Part shown: positions 24,110 to 32,622 of the stretch, piece after piece
How positions within the stretch are numbered: the first letter of the stretch is position 1
Layout: every line of letters begins with the position of its first letter
Source: Murinocardiopsis flavida
Lineage (GTDB): Bacteria > Actinomycetota > Actinomycetes > Streptosporangiales > Streptosporangiaceae
Reading direction: 5' to 3'
DNA: 64,000 bases
Assembly (NCBI RefSeq): GCF_003014485.1
Contig: NZ_PYGA01000025.1
Coordinates: 32,180-96,179, forward strand
The notes under the pieces: model-generated
Seen by the model: the letters and a program-made list of their open reading frames with translations, nothing else
Told to the model about the DNA's origin: nothing
The model's database searches: none
Position numbers and translations under genes: made by a program

Positions 24110-24133
24110 TTTATCAAGAAAACGGTTGATAAA
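24110..24133. promoter_or_regulatory. inverted repeat at the ArsR gene start
   Basis: TTTATCAA (24110-24117) and TTGATAAA (24126-24133) are perfect reverse complements; the second arm ends on the A of the ATG. TAATCAACC upstream may be a further half-site. Binding here would block transcription start, fitting autorepression by the ArsR protein. There is no ribosome-binding site before the ATG. Confidence 0.68.
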
Positions 24134-24480
24134 TGCGATCAGAGACTGAGGCCGACGAGCGGCTCGACCGCGCGTTCCTCGCGCTGGCCGACCCGGTCCG
24201 GCGGGGGATGGTCGCACGGCTCTCGCGCGGACCGGCGACGGTGAACGAGCTCGCCGAGCCGTTCGCCATCTCCAAGCAGGCGGTGTCCAAGCACATCAAG
24301 GTGTTGGAGGCCGCCGGACTGATCACCCGTTCCAGGGACGCCCAGCGGCGGCCCTGCCACCTCGAACCGGCGGCGCTCGAAGCGCTCACCGGTTGGATCG
24401 ACGCCCAACGGCTCAACACCGAGGACCGGTTCCGCCGCCTCGACTCCGTGCTCGAAACACTGAAGGAGAAGGACCAATGA
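24133..24480 (+). CDS. ArsR family transcriptional regulator
   Basis: 115 residues, winged helix: FLALADPVRRGMVARLSRGPATVNELAEPFAISKQAVSKHIKVLEAAGLITR, with the recognition helix ISKQAVSKHIKVL. The metal-binding cysteines of ArsR/SmtB (CxC) are absent, so it belongs to the metal-independent group normally encoded with an SRPBCC/AHSA1 protein. That partner follows at once (ATGA overlap). It likely represses this two-gene operon through the TTTATCAA/TTGATAAA element. Confidence 0.9.
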   Translation: MRSETEADERLDRAFLALADPVRRGMVARLSRGPATVNELAEPFAISKQAVSKHIKVLEAAGLITRSRDAQRRPCHLEPAALEALTGWIDAQRLNTEDRFRRLDSVLETLKEKDQ

Positions 24481-24962
24481 CCGACAAGCCCGTCACCATC
24501 ACCGCGCCCCCCGGCACGCCGTTCACCGAGATCGTCCGCGAGTTCGACGCACCGGTGGCCGCCCTCTACCGCGCCTACGTCGACCCCGCGCTGGTCGTGC
24601 AGTGGCAGGGGCCGCGCGGGCTCAGCATGGACCTGAAGGAGTACGACGCCCGCACCGGCGGCACCTGGGCCTACACCCACAGCGATCCCGAAGGCAACGC
24701 CTACGGCTTCCACGGGGTGTTCCACAGCGTCGTCCCCGACCAGGCCATCGTGCAGACCTTCGAGTTCGACGGCGCGCCGGGGCACGTGTGCCTCGAATCG
24801 ATCCGCTTCGAGGACCTGGCCGGCCGCCGCGCCCGGGTCGTGACCCACAGTGTGTTCCAGTCCGTCGCCGACCGCGACGCGATGCTCCAGAGCGGCATGG
24901 AGACCGGCGTGGTCGACTCGATGAACCGCCTCGACGAACTGCTCGCCGCAGAGGGGAAGTAG
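24477..24962 (+). CDS. SRPBCC (AHSA1/START-like) family protein
   Basis: 161 residues with the Bet v1-like helix-grip pattern: REFDAPVAALYRAYVDPALVVQWQGP, TGGTWAYTHSDPEG, FEFDGAPGHVCLE. Such proteins hold hydrophobic ligands in a deep cavity; in ArsR-SRPBCC pairs the role is usually unknown, possibly ligand sensing or stress. ATG 24477 overlaps the regulator stop codon, so both are made together. Confidence 0.88.
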   Translation: MTDKPVTITAPPGTPFTEIVREFDAPVAALYRAYVDPALVVQWQGPRGLSMDLKEYDARTGGTWAYTHSDPEGNAYGFHGVFHSVVPDQAIVQTFEFDGAPGHVCLESIRFEDLAGRRARVVTHSVFQSVADRDAMLQSGMETGVVDSMNRLDELLAAEGK

Positions 24963-24984
24963 CGCGCGCCGCCGGCGGCGCGGC

Positions 24985-25581
24985 TCACCCCGCGCCGCTG
25001 GGCCCCCGGTGCCGCGCGATCAGGTCGACGGCCATGGCGCGGGCGCGCTGCGCCGCTTCGGTGTCGCCCTCGGCCGCCGCGATGATCGACCCCTTCATCA
25101 GCAGGTGGAACGAGTGGGCGAACGCCTCGGGGTCGGCGAGCCCGGCCGCCTCGGCGCGCGACCGGACGATCGTCCGGATCCCGGCGAGGTAGTGCACGCT
25201 CGCGCGGCCGGCCGGATGGTCGGGGCCCATCTCCAGCAGCACGTTGATGAACGAGCACCCGTCGAACGCGCTGGGGGTGCGGAACCAGGTGTCGAAGACC
25301 TCGAAGACCGCCAGCAGGCTCTCCTCGGGGGAGTCGCGGCGCGAGCGGTCCTCGACGAAGTCGCGGGTCCACTCCTGCTCGCGGCGCGCGAGGAAGGCGA
25401 GGACGAGCTCGTCCTTCGACGGGAAGTGCTTGTAGAGGGTGGCCTTCGCCACCGACGACTTGGCGATGACCTCGTCGATCCCGACGCCCCTGATACCGCG
25501 GCGGGAGAACAGTGCATAGGCGGTCGCCATGATGCGCTCGCGCGCCGTGCCGCGCACCTGGTCCACGGGATCAGCCACCAT
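24985..25581 (-). CDS. TetR family transcriptional regulator
   Basis: 198 residues. N-terminal helix-turn-helix RERIMATAYALFSRRGIRGVGIDEVIAKSSVAKATLYKHFPSKDELV, complete and typical. The C-terminal ligand domain resembles the AcrR/YcdC group. The start is ATG 25579-25581; upstream codons in frame cross the operator and are not coding. A 14-bp palindrome at 25630-25643 lies about 50 bases before the start. The divergent gene is a small sigma-region-4 protein, the only neighbour it could plausibly control besides itself. Confidence 0.88.
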   Translation of the reverse strand: MVADPVDQVRGTARERIMATAYALFSRRGIRGVGIDEVIAKSSVAKATLYKHFPSKDELVLAFLARREQEWTRDFVEDRSRRDSPEESLLAVFEVFDTWFRTPSAFDGCSFINVLLEMGPDHPAGRASVHYLAGIRTIVRSRAEAAGLADPEAFAHSFHLLMKGSIIAAAEGDTEAAQRARAMAVDLIARHRGPSGAG

Positions 25582-25629
25582 CGTGCGCCCAGTGTATGGC
25601 CCGGCGCGGCGTCGGATCGACCGTTCTGT

Positions 25630-25643
25630 ACAGACTCGTCTGT
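25630..25643. promoter_or_regulatory. TetR-type palindrome
   Basis: ACAGAC-TC-GTCTGT, a perfect 6-bp inverted repeat with a two-base centre, between the divergent tetR gene and the sigma-region-4 gene. This shape is common for TetR operators. Confidence 0.7.
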
Positions 25644-25763
25644 GCGTGCTACACAAAGAGCATCGTCTTCCCGGGTGCCACGGTGCGAGCAGCGCCGATG
25701 CGCCGCGCGGGAATCGGGTCGGCTCCGGCGGTCGAGCGCCGGCAACCGTGGAGAGGACCGCCT

Positions 25764-26078
25764 ATGGCAGCCTCCGCAGATCCGGCCGCTGACGGCGAAC
25801 GGCCCCGGGCCGGGGGCGATGCGCCCGCCGCCGATCCCGCCGCGCGGATCCGGGCCCGAGCGGTCCGGGCCGCGGCCCCGGAACTCCCTGACGACCGCGA
25901 CGCGCTGAAGGCGGCGCTGGCACGGCTGCCGCGCCATGAGCGCCGCGCCGTAGTGCTGCGGTTCCTCGGCGGCAGGAGCCCGGACCAGATCGCGGCGGCC
26001 ATGCGCGTGCCGCCGGAGCAGGTGCGGCTGCTGCTGACGCGGAGCCTGGACCGGCTCCGTACCGACCTGCTGTCCTGA
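25764..26078 (+). CDS. small protein with only a sigma-70 region 4 domain
   Basis: 104 residues. A disordered, charged first half (to about 45) is followed by ALKAALARLPRHERRAVVLRFLGGRSPDQIAAAMRVPPEQVRLLLTRSLDRLRTDLL, the region-4 helix-turn-helix of ECF sigma factors that reads the -35 box. Region 2, needed to melt the -10, is absent, and no region-2 partner gene is adjacent. It may act as an accessory half-sigma, an anti- or co-regulator, or be a degraded ECF gene. ATG 25764 has GGAGAGGA upstream, so it is probably expressed. Confidence 0.72.
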   Translation: MAASADPAADGERPRAGGDAPAADPAARIRARAVRAAAPELPDDRDALKAALARLPRHERRAVVLRFLGGRSPDQIAAAMRVPPEQVRLLLTRSLDRLRTDLLS

Positions 26079-26143
26079 GTCCCGCCGACACGGGACCGCC
26101 GGACCGGTCGGCGGAGAGGACGGTCGGCGCTCGCGGGCGGCGC

Positions 26144-26168
26144 GGGCGATATAGGACGGGAGTCGCCC
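26144..26168. promoter_or_regulatory. possible operator before the epoxide hydrolase gene
   Basis: GGGCGA (26144-26149) pairs with TCGCCC (26163-26168), enclosing ATAGG; TAGG and CCTA also face each other. It is a short structured element about 75 bases before the gene; function uncertain. Confidence 0.3.
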
Positions 26169-26241
26169 TACATCCTCACTATCGTGGCCGGGTCAGTGCC
26201 GATCGGACCGGAGACGGCCGCCGAACCCCCGAAGGACCACG

Positions 26242-27399
26242 ATGAGCGCCGAGATCCAGCCCTTCCGTATCGCCATCCCGCAGGACGACCTCGACGACCT
26301 GCGCGCCCGCCTGGCGGCGACCCGCTGGCCGCGGCGGCTCCCCGGCGCCGAATGGAGCAGGGGTGTGCCCGTCGCACACCTCAAGGCGCTCGCCGAGTAC
26401 TGGCGCGACGGCTACGACTGGCGCGCGCACGAGGCGGAGTTGAACGCGTTTCCGCAGTTCGCCACGGTGATCGACGGCGAGCAGGTGCACTTCCTGCACG
26501 TGCGGTCGCCCGAACCCGACGCGCTCCCGCTGATCATGACGCACAGCTGGCCGAACTCCATCGCCGAGTTCACGGACGTCATCGGGCCGCTCACCGACCC
26601 CCGCGCACACGGAGGCGATCCCCGGCGGGCCTTCCACGTGGTGGCGCCGTCCCTGCCCGGATTCGGCTTCTCCCCGTTCCCAGAACCGGCCGACGACCGG
26701 CCGTGGAGCGCCGCCCGCGTCGCGGTGGCCTGGGCCGAGCTGATGGCGCGCCTGGGCTACGGGCGCTACGGCGCGCACGGCAACGACGCCGGTGCGCTGG
26801 TATCCCCGCAGCTCGCGCTCGCCGCGCCGGAACACGTCGTCGGCGTGCACCTCACCGGCGGACTCGGGATGCCCACCGGCGACCCCGCGGAACTGGAGGG
26901 CCTCGACGACGGGGAGCGCGCCGAGGTCGCGTTCCTCGCCGAGATGCTCAACGGGGCGGGCGGCAGCGGCTACGCCCCCTACCTCGCACGCCGGCCGCAG
27001 ACCCTCTCCTACGGGCTGCTCGACTCCCCGGTCGCCCAACTCGCCTACCTCGTGGAGCGGTTCACGGAGTTCGACGGGTGGCCCGATGACGGTGGCGCGC
27101 CCGCGGAGCCCATCGACCGCGACCGGCTGCTGACCAACGCGAGCCTCTACTGGCTGACGGCGACCGCCGGATCGTCGTCCTGGACCTACTACGACGGCGC
27201 CGCGGGGATGCCCGTCGACCAGGCCGCGGTGCCCACCGGCGTTTCGCACGGGGGATCGGCGGTGTTCCGCCGGCTCGCCGAACGCGGCAACGACATCGTC
27301 CACTGGGCCGACAACACGGCCGGCAGCCACATGATCGCGATGTCGGACCCCGGACCGCTGGCCGCCGACATCGCGGAGTTCTTCGGCAAACTCCGCTAA
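26242..27399 (+). CDS. epoxide hydrolase (EHN plus alpha/beta hydrolase)
   Basis: 385 residues. N-terminal EHN domain (FRIAIPQDDLDDLRARLAATRWP at 8-30), then the hydrolase core with HSWPNS at 101-106 (oxyanion-hole HGWP motif), nucleophile D182 in HGNDAG and catalytic His in AGSHMIAMSDP near the end. It opens epoxides to diols, probably a detoxification or catabolic step. The HSWPNS form in place of HGWPGS and HGNDAG in place of QGGDWG are deviations but keep the nucleophile. Stands alone on the plus strand. Confidence 0.85.
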   Translation: MSAEIQPFRIAIPQDDLDDLRARLAATRWPRRLPGAEWSRGVPVAHLKALAEYWRDGYDWRAHEAELNAFPQFATVIDGEQVHFLHVRSPEPDALPLIMTHSWPNSIAEFTDVIGPLTDPRAHGGDPRRAFHVVAPSLPGFGFSPFPEPADDRPWSAARVAVAWAELMARLGYGRYGAHGNDAGALVSPQLALAAPEHVVGVHLTGGLGMPTGDPAELEGLDDGERAEVAFLAEMLNGAGGSGYAPYLARRPQTLSYGLLDSPVAQLAYLVERFTEFDGWPDDGGAPAEPIDRDRLLTNASLYWLTATAGSSSWTYYDGAAGMPVDQAAVPTGVSHGGSAVFRRLAERGNDIVHWADNTAGSHMIAMSDPGPLAADIAEFFGKLR

Positions 27400-27527
27400 G
27401 GCGGCGCCGGGGTCGAACGGCCCCGGCGCGTCCGGCGCAGCGGCCCGCTGCACACCGGCCTCCGCGGCATCCCGGCAGCGCGGGAAAACGGTTCGCCGTC
27501 CGGGGCGGGCGCCCCTACCCTGGTCCG

Positions 27528-28355
27528 GTGAGCGGAGAGATCCACGCCGACCCGGCGACGGCACGGTCCATCGAGCGCAACCGCGCCATGTGGGACGAAC
27601 GCGTCCCCCTGCACGAGGTGAGCGACTTCTACGACGTCGCGGGCTTCCGCGCGGGCGCCGAGGCCCTCACCGACTTCCAGATCGCCGAGGTGGGCGACGT
27701 CCAGGGGAAGTCGCTGCTGCACCTGCAATGCCACATCGGCCTCGAAACCCTCGCGTTCGCCCGGCGCGGGGCCGCGGTGACCGGCCTGGACTTCTCGGAA
27801 CCCGCGGTGCGCAGCGCGCGCGGGCTCGCCGCCGACATCGGCGCCGCCGACGCGGAGTTCGTGGCGGCCGACGTCTACGCCGCGCCCGAGGCGCTCGGCG
27901 GCCGCAGGTTCGACATCGTCTACACCGGTGTCGGGGCCCTCTGCTGGCTGCCCGACATCCCGCGGTGGGCCGGCGTCGTCGCCCGGCTGCTCGAACCGGG
28001 CGGCGCCTGCTACCTCGCCGAGTTCCACCCCTTCGGCGACGCCCTCGACGGCGAGACCGGCACCACCGTCACCTTCGACTACTTCGACGAGGACGGCGAG
28101 GTGATCGACATGTCGGGCAGCTACGCCGATTTCGACGCCGCGACCGCGCACAACACCAGCGTCCAGTGGCGCCACCGCGTCGGCAGCGTCGTCACCGCGC
28201 TGGCCGCGGAAGGGCTGCGGCTGGAGTTCCTGCACGAGCACCCGACGACCCTGTTCCAGCGGTTCGACGCCCTGGAGCGGCACGGCGACCGCTTCCACTA
28301 CCCGACCGGGGTCCCGCGGGCGCCGCTGATGTACTCCCTGCGCGCCCGCGCGTGA
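27528..28355 (+). CDS. class I SAM-dependent methyltransferase
   Basis: 275 residues. Motif I is degenerate, GKSLLHLQCHIGLETLAFARRGAAVTGLDFSEPAV at about 55-89, of the form seen in UbiE/Tam-like methyltransferases (HLQCHIG in place of DLGCGTG), with later FDIVYTGVGALCWLPDI. Substrate unknown. GTG start 27528. It ends next to a fragment that copies the 5-prime end of a hydrolase gene. Confidence 0.82.
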   Translation: MSGEIHADPATARSIERNRAMWDERVPLHEVSDFYDVAGFRAGAEALTDFQIAEVGDVQGKSLLHLQCHIGLETLAFARRGAAVTGLDFSEPAVRSARGLAADIGAADAEFVAADVYAAPEALGGRRFDIVYTGVGALCWLPDIPRWAGVVARLLEPGGACYLAEFHPFGDALDGETGTTVTFDYFDEDGEVIDMSGSYADFDAATAHNTSVQWRHRVGSVVTALAAEGLRLEFLHEHPTTLFQRFDALERHGDRFHYPTGVPRAPLMYSLRARA

Positions 28356-28374
28356 CACCGCCGCCGGCGACGAA

Positions 28375-28430
28375 CCCGGACCCCCATGACCGAACGGATC
28401 CCGCCGGCGCTGCGCGGCGCCGGTCAGCTG
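28375..28430 (+). pseudogene. duplicated 5-prime end of the alpha/beta hydrolase gene
   Basis: CCCCCATGACCGAACGGATC followed by CCGC at 28381-28404 is identical to 29821-29844, the start of the hydrolase gene at 29824, and the next bases (CTGCGCGGC) also match with small changes. It encodes MTERIP-PALRG against MTERIPLTLRG, then diverges. The M48 protease gene lies between the two copies, so the copy may mark the edge of an insertion or a partial duplication. Confidence 0.6.
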
Positions 28431-28455
28431 GCCATGGCGCGCGCATCGCTCCGGG

Positions 28456-29553
28456 TCAGCGCGGTGCAGCGGAGCCGCGTCGGCCGGACGGTTCCCGCGC
28501 GTCCGGCGCGACGCCCCCGAGTTCCCTGGCGACGACGGCCAGCCGGCGGATCCGGTCCTCGATCGACGGGTGGCTGGAGAGCAGCCCGCCGCCCGTCGTG
28601 CGAACCGTCGTCCCGGATCCCTCCGTCATCGGCACGATGCAGAACGCCGCCGCATGACGCAGGGCGCGCGCGTCGGCACGGGGGATCCCGGCGTGCTCCG
28701 CACCGGCCTTGAGCAGCGCGCTGGACAGTGCAGAAGGACGTCCGGTGAGGTAGGCGGCGGCGCGGTCGGCCGCGTACTCCCGTGTGCGCGACAGCGGAAG
28801 GGTGAAAAGCAGTCCGACGAGCGCCACGAGTGCGGAGACGATGGCGAAGACGATCATGAAGCCGCCGAAGCCCAGGTAGAAGACCGCTGTCGTCGGAATG
28901 AGAACGAGGGTCGCGAGGGCCTTGCCGCCCCGGCGCGGTGCGGCCTGTTCCTCCCCGGAGTCGCCGCCGCCGACCAGGCCGACCCCGTGGCGGCGGTCGT
29001 ACGCGCGCAGCCGCGACTCCGACCAGGTCCCGGCGGCGTCGAGTGCCAGTGCCAGGTGGGCGCAGGCCAGGCCGAGGAACGATGCGATCGTCATGACGAG
29101 GGCATCGCGATTCGCGACGTGTGAGAGTTCGTGCGCGACCACCGCCTCGATCTCGGCAGTGTCGAGCCGGTCGAGGAGGCCCCGGGTGACGCACAGGGAC
29201 GCCGCCCGTCCACCGCGGCCGTAGGCGAACGCGTTGGGGGCGTCGATCTCGATGACGCGGATCCGGGGCTTCGCGATACCGGCGAGCGCGCACAGCCGCT
29301 CGACCGTTCTGTGCAGGTGCGGCTCCCGGTCGGCGCCGAGGTCGTGTTTGGTGAGTCCGGTGCCGACAGCGCGGGTGCCGACGACGTACTGCGCCGCGAG
29401 CGCGGCGGCGGCGAACGCGAGGATCGCCCACCAGGGGGCTCCCAGCCGCAGAGCCAGTCCGATGGCACCGAGGTAGCACGCGAGGACCAGGCCGAGGCTG
29501 AGAAGCATGCGCCGGGTCAACCGGGGATCTTGGGGAACGCTCTGCCGGACCAT
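28456..29553 (-). CDS. M48 family zinc metalloprotease, HtpX-like
   Basis: 365 residues. Two hydrophobic segments at about 16-60, zinc motif HELSH at 141-145 with the downstream glutamate in TREYAADRAAAYLTG, and two more membrane segments near 170-250: the HtpX topology of an inner-membrane protease with a cytosolic active site that degrades misfolded membrane proteins. The C-terminal tail is arginine- and proline-rich. ATG 29551-29553. It converges on the methyltransferase and is divergent from the hydrolase gene. Confidence 0.88.
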   Translation of the reverse strand: MVRQSVPQDPRLTRRMLLSLGLVLACYLGAIGLALRLGAPWWAILAFAAAALAAQYVVGTRAVGTGLTKHDLGADREPHLHRTVERLCALAGIAKPRIRVIEIDAPNAFAYGRGGRAASLCVTRGLLDRLDTAEIEAVVAHELSHVANRDALVMTIASFLGLACAHLALALDAAGTWSESRLRAYDRRHGVGLVGGGDSGEEQAAPRRGGKALATLVLIPTTAVFYLGFGGFMIVFAIVSALVALVGLLFTLPLSRTREYAADRAAAYLTGRPSALSSALLKAGAEHAGIPRADARALRHAAAFCIVPMTEGSGTTVRTTGGGLLSSHPSIEDRIRRLAVVARELGGVAPDAREPSGRRGSAAPR

Positions 29554-29823
29554 GGCCGGAAGTCTAGGGCGTGTCCCGCGGACGCCGCCGGGGCGGCGAG
29601 CGGCCCCGCCCCCACGGCGCCGCTTCTCGGCGGTCGCGCAGTGGGGCCCGGGCGCCGCCGCCGACTACGATCGTGTGCCCGGGTGGCCGACCCCTCGCTG
29701 TGCGCCGGGCCCGGTGCCCGCGGTGGCGGCGGGCCCGTAGGGTGAGACCCCCGCCCGCGGCCCCCACGGCAGCGCGCGCCCGCGCATGACACCCCCGGAC
29801 CGCGACAGAGGACCAGGACCCCC

Positions 29824-30630
29824 ATGACCGAACGGATCCCGCTGACCCTGCGCGGCCGCCGGTTCGCCTACACCGACACCGGCGGCGCCGGGACGCCCGT
29901 CGTCGCCCTGCACGGCGTGTTCGGCAGCGCACTGGACTTCGCCGAGATCGGCGCGCTGCTCGCGCCTGACTACCGCCTCGTCGCCCTCGACCAGCGCGGC
30001 CACGGGCTGTCCGAGCACGGCGGCGACTTCGGCAGGGACGCGTTCGTCGGCGACGCCGCGGCGTTCGTGGCCCACCTCGGCCTCGCCCCGGCGATCGTGC
30101 TGGGCCACTCCCTGGGCGGGGTGACGGCCTACCAGTTGGCGGCCCGCCACCCCGGACTCGTCCGCGCCCTGGTCGTCGCCGACATCGGCGCGGTGACCGA
30201 CGGGTCGGAGCTGGACCACCCGGTCCTCGACATCACCGACTGGCCGCGCACGGCCCCGAGCCGCGACGCGCTCGCGCGGTTCCTCGCCGACCGGGACATG
30301 CCGGCGCTCGGCTACTTCATGGCCAGCGCCTACGACGACGGCGCCGGGTGGCGGATGCGCTTCGACCACGACGACATGATGGCGGCGCAGCACGGCAACA
30401 GCGGCGACTGGTGGTCCGACTGGCTGGCGGCGGCCCAGCCGGCGCTGCTGGTGCGTGGCGAGCGCAGCATGCTGCTGTCGGAGCGCCAGGCGCAGGCGAT
30501 GGTGCGGCGGCGGCCGGGCACCCGGCTGCGCGAACTGCCCGGCTGCGGGCACTGGGTGCACCGCGACGACCCGGCCGGTTTCGTGCTGGCGGTGCGGGCG
30601 TTCCTCGACGGACTCGCCCGCACCGGCTGA
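29824..30630 (+). CDS. alpha/beta hydrolase fold protein
   Basis: 268 residues. Nucleophile elbow GHSLGG at 94-99 with Ser96, oxyanion HGVFG at 30-34, and a catalytic histidine in GCGHWVHRDDP near 242. Esterase- or haloperoxidase-like; the natural substrate is not evident. ATG 29824 follows AGGACC. Its first 24 bases and a few upstream bases recur exactly at 28381-28404. Confidence 0.85.
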   Translation: MTERIPLTLRGRRFAYTDTGGAGTPVVALHGVFGSALDFAEIGALLAPDYRLVALDQRGHGLSEHGGDFGRDAFVGDAAAFVAHLGLAPAIVLGHSLGGVTAYQLAARHPGLVRALVVADIGAVTDGSELDHPVLDITDWPRTAPSRDALARFLADRDMPALGYFMASAYDDGAGWRMRFDHDDMMAAQHGNSGDWWSDWLAAAQPALLVRGERSMLLSERQAQAMVRRRPGTRLRELPGCGHWVHRDDPAGFVLAVRAFLDGLARTG

Positions 30631-30661
30631 CACCCGGCCGGAGCCGCGGGCGGCGGCGGTG

Positions 30662-31366
30662 TCAGGCGGCGGGCTCGATGAGTTCGGGGCCGTTGTTGCG
30701 CACCGAGCCGACCGCCGTGCCGACCCGCAGCGGCAGCAGATGGGGGTCGGGTATGGCGTCGAGGAGGTGGCGCACCTGCGCCTTGTCGGTGGTGCCGCGG
30801 TCGAGCCAGTCGCCCACCATGGCATCGGGTACGACGACCGGCGTGCGGTCGTGGATGTGGCCGAGCGCGTCGGTGGCGGGTCGGGTGAGGATGGTGCAGG
30901 ACCACAGCCATTTGGCGGGGTCGTCGTCCGCGACGCCGGGGTCGGGCCACAGTTCGTAGAGCCCGGCGAACGCCAAGGGGGAATCGCCCTCGGGGTGCAG
31001 GTAGTACGGGGTCTTCTTCCCGGTGCCCTGCTGCTGCCACTCGTAGTAGCCGTCGGCGGGCACCACGCAGCGGCGCTTCGCGGCGGCGCTGCGGAATGAC
31101 GGCTTCTCGGTGACGGTCTCGGAACGGGCGTTGATCATCCGCGCGCCGACCTTCGGGTCCTTCGCCCACACCGGGACGAGGCCCCAGCGCGCGTTGCGCA
31201 GCAGCCGCACGGACCCGCCGTCGCGGGGTTCGTCGTGCACCACCCGCACCTGCTGGGTGGGGGCCACGTTCCAGGACGGCCCGAGTTCGTCGCCGACCCG
31301 CTCGTCGACCTCGAAGAGCGAGATCAGCCGGCGATCGTCCCTGGCACTCACATACCTTCCGCACAT
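30662..31366 (-). CDS. SOS response-associated peptidase (SRAP/YedK/HMCES)
   Basis: 234 residues. The catalytic cysteine is residue 2 (MCGRY), NVAPTQ follows at about 33-38, then RMINARSET, RCVVPADGYYEW and LGHIHDRTPVV with the active-site histidine. This family caps abasic sites in single-stranded DNA with a thiazolidine crosslink between Cys2 and the sugar, and removes its initiator Met. All key residues are present. No operon partner. Confidence 0.95.
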   Translation of the reverse strand: MCGRYVSARDDRRLISLFEVDERVGDELGPSWNVAPTQQVRVVHDEPRDGGSVRLLRNARWGLVPVWAKDPKVGARMINARSETVTEKPSFRSAAAKRRCVVPADGYYEWQQQGTGKKTPYYLHPEGDSPLAFAGLYELWPDPGVADDDPAKWLWSCTILTRPATDALGHIHDRTPVVVPDAMVGDWLDRGTTDKAQVRHLLDAIPDPHLLPLRVGTAVGSVRNNGPELIEPAA

Positions 31367-31402
31367 GCGCCCCAGTGTGGCACCGGGCTACGACGGACCG
31401 CC

Positions 31403-32452
31403 TCAGGGCGCCCCGGCGGCGAGCGGCTCGGGGGCGGGCCGCCGCGGGGCGAGCCCGGCGGCGCGGGCGAGGCGCGCGTAGGAGTCGGCCATGGCCTCGC
31501 GGTCGAAGGTGCTGGTGGTGATCAGCACCTCGTCGGCGCCGGTGCGGCCGATGAGCGCGTCGAGCTGCGCGGTCACCTCGTCCTCGGTGCCGTGGACGTG
31601 GCCCTCCATCGCCTCGTCGAACCGCTCGCGCTCGCGGGGCGACATCGTCCGGCCGAGGACGTCGTCGGCCGGGTCCAGCGGCGGGAACACCCCGTGCGTG
31701 CGCGAGTAGGCGTGCGCCCACGCCTCGGAGACCAGCAGGTGGCGCGCGCGGTCGGGGGTCGCGGCGACGGCGACGTTGCGGGACACCACGACGTGGGGCC
31801 GGTCCGCCCAGGCCGATGGGCGAAACCCCGCCCGGTAGCGGTCGATGAGGCGGACCATCTCGTCGTCGCCGCGGACGGCGGCGATCACCAGCGGCAGGCC
31901 GGCCTCCGCCGCGAACGCGGAACCCGCGCCGGTGGCGAGGATGAACGGGGCGGGAGAGAGCCCTTCGGCGGGGATCGCGCGCACGCCCGGGTAGGCGTCC
32001 TGCTCTCCCGTGAAGTAGCCGAGGAGCTCGCCGACCTGGGCGGGGAAGTCCTCCGCCGCGTCCTTGTCGCGGCCCAGCGCCCGCCGGATGCCCGCGGTGA
32101 ACGCGACCGACCGGCCCAGGCCCATGTCGATCCGGCCGGGGTAGAGCGATTCGAGCACGCCGAACTGCTCGGCGACGACCAGCGGCCGGTGGTTGGGCAG
32201 CATCACCCCGCCCGTGCCCACCCGCAGGCCGTCGGTCGCCGCGGCGACGGCGGCGGCGAGGACCGTCGGCGCGGACCCGGCCACGCCGGGGACGCTGTGG
32301 TGCTCGGCGACCCAGAACCGGTGGTAGCCGAGGGCGTCGGCGCGGCGCGCGAACGCCACGGTGTCGCGCGGGGCCGCGGCGGGCCCCCTGCCGCGGCGGG
32401 TGCTCGAACGGTCCAGGACGGACAGAGGGGTCGAACTGAGCGTCGCTGTCAT
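31403..32452 (-). CDS. LLM-class flavin-dependent oxidoreductase
   Basis: 349 residues. RYRWVAEHH-type motif appears as FWVAEHHSVPGVAGSAP at about 43-59, with VGTGGVMLPNHRPLVVAEQFG and GRIDMGLGRS following: the luciferase-alkanal monooxygenase-like group found in many actinobacteria with unknown substrates. Start ATG 32450-32452; the frame is open upstream for 51 codons but those lie in the promoter region shared with the secreted-protein gene. It ends 36 bases before the SRAP gene start, same strand, so they may be co-transcribed. Confidence 0.83.
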   Translation of the reverse strand: MTATLSSTPLSVLDRSSTRRGRGPAAAPRDTVAFARRADALGYHRFWVAEHHSVPGVAGSAPTVLAAAVAAATDGLRVGTGGVMLPNHRPLVVAEQFGVLESLYPGRIDMGLGRSVAFTAGIRRALGRDKDAAEDFPAQVGELLGYFTGEQDAYPGVRAIPAEGLSPAPFILATGAGSAFAAEAGLPLVIAAVRGDDEMVRLIDRYRAGFRPSAWADRPHVVVSRNVAVAATPDRARHLLVSEAWAHAYSRTHGVFPPLDPADDVLGRTMSPRERERFDEAMEGHVHGTEDEVTAQLDALIGRTGADEVLITTSTFDREAMADSYARLARAAGLAPRRPAPEPLAAGAP

Positions 32453-32622
32453 ATCCGTGTAATCACCCGGGATGGCGCGGCATTCCGCCGGGGCGGGGTC
32501 GCGGGCGTCACGTTCGGGGCCGGATCGCCGCGTGTGCGGGCCTTGCCGGAAAGTAATGCGCGTCTGGCGCGGGAAGAGCGGGTACCTATCGCTTGGGTTA
32601 TTCACGTGAGGAGTGTGGATAT

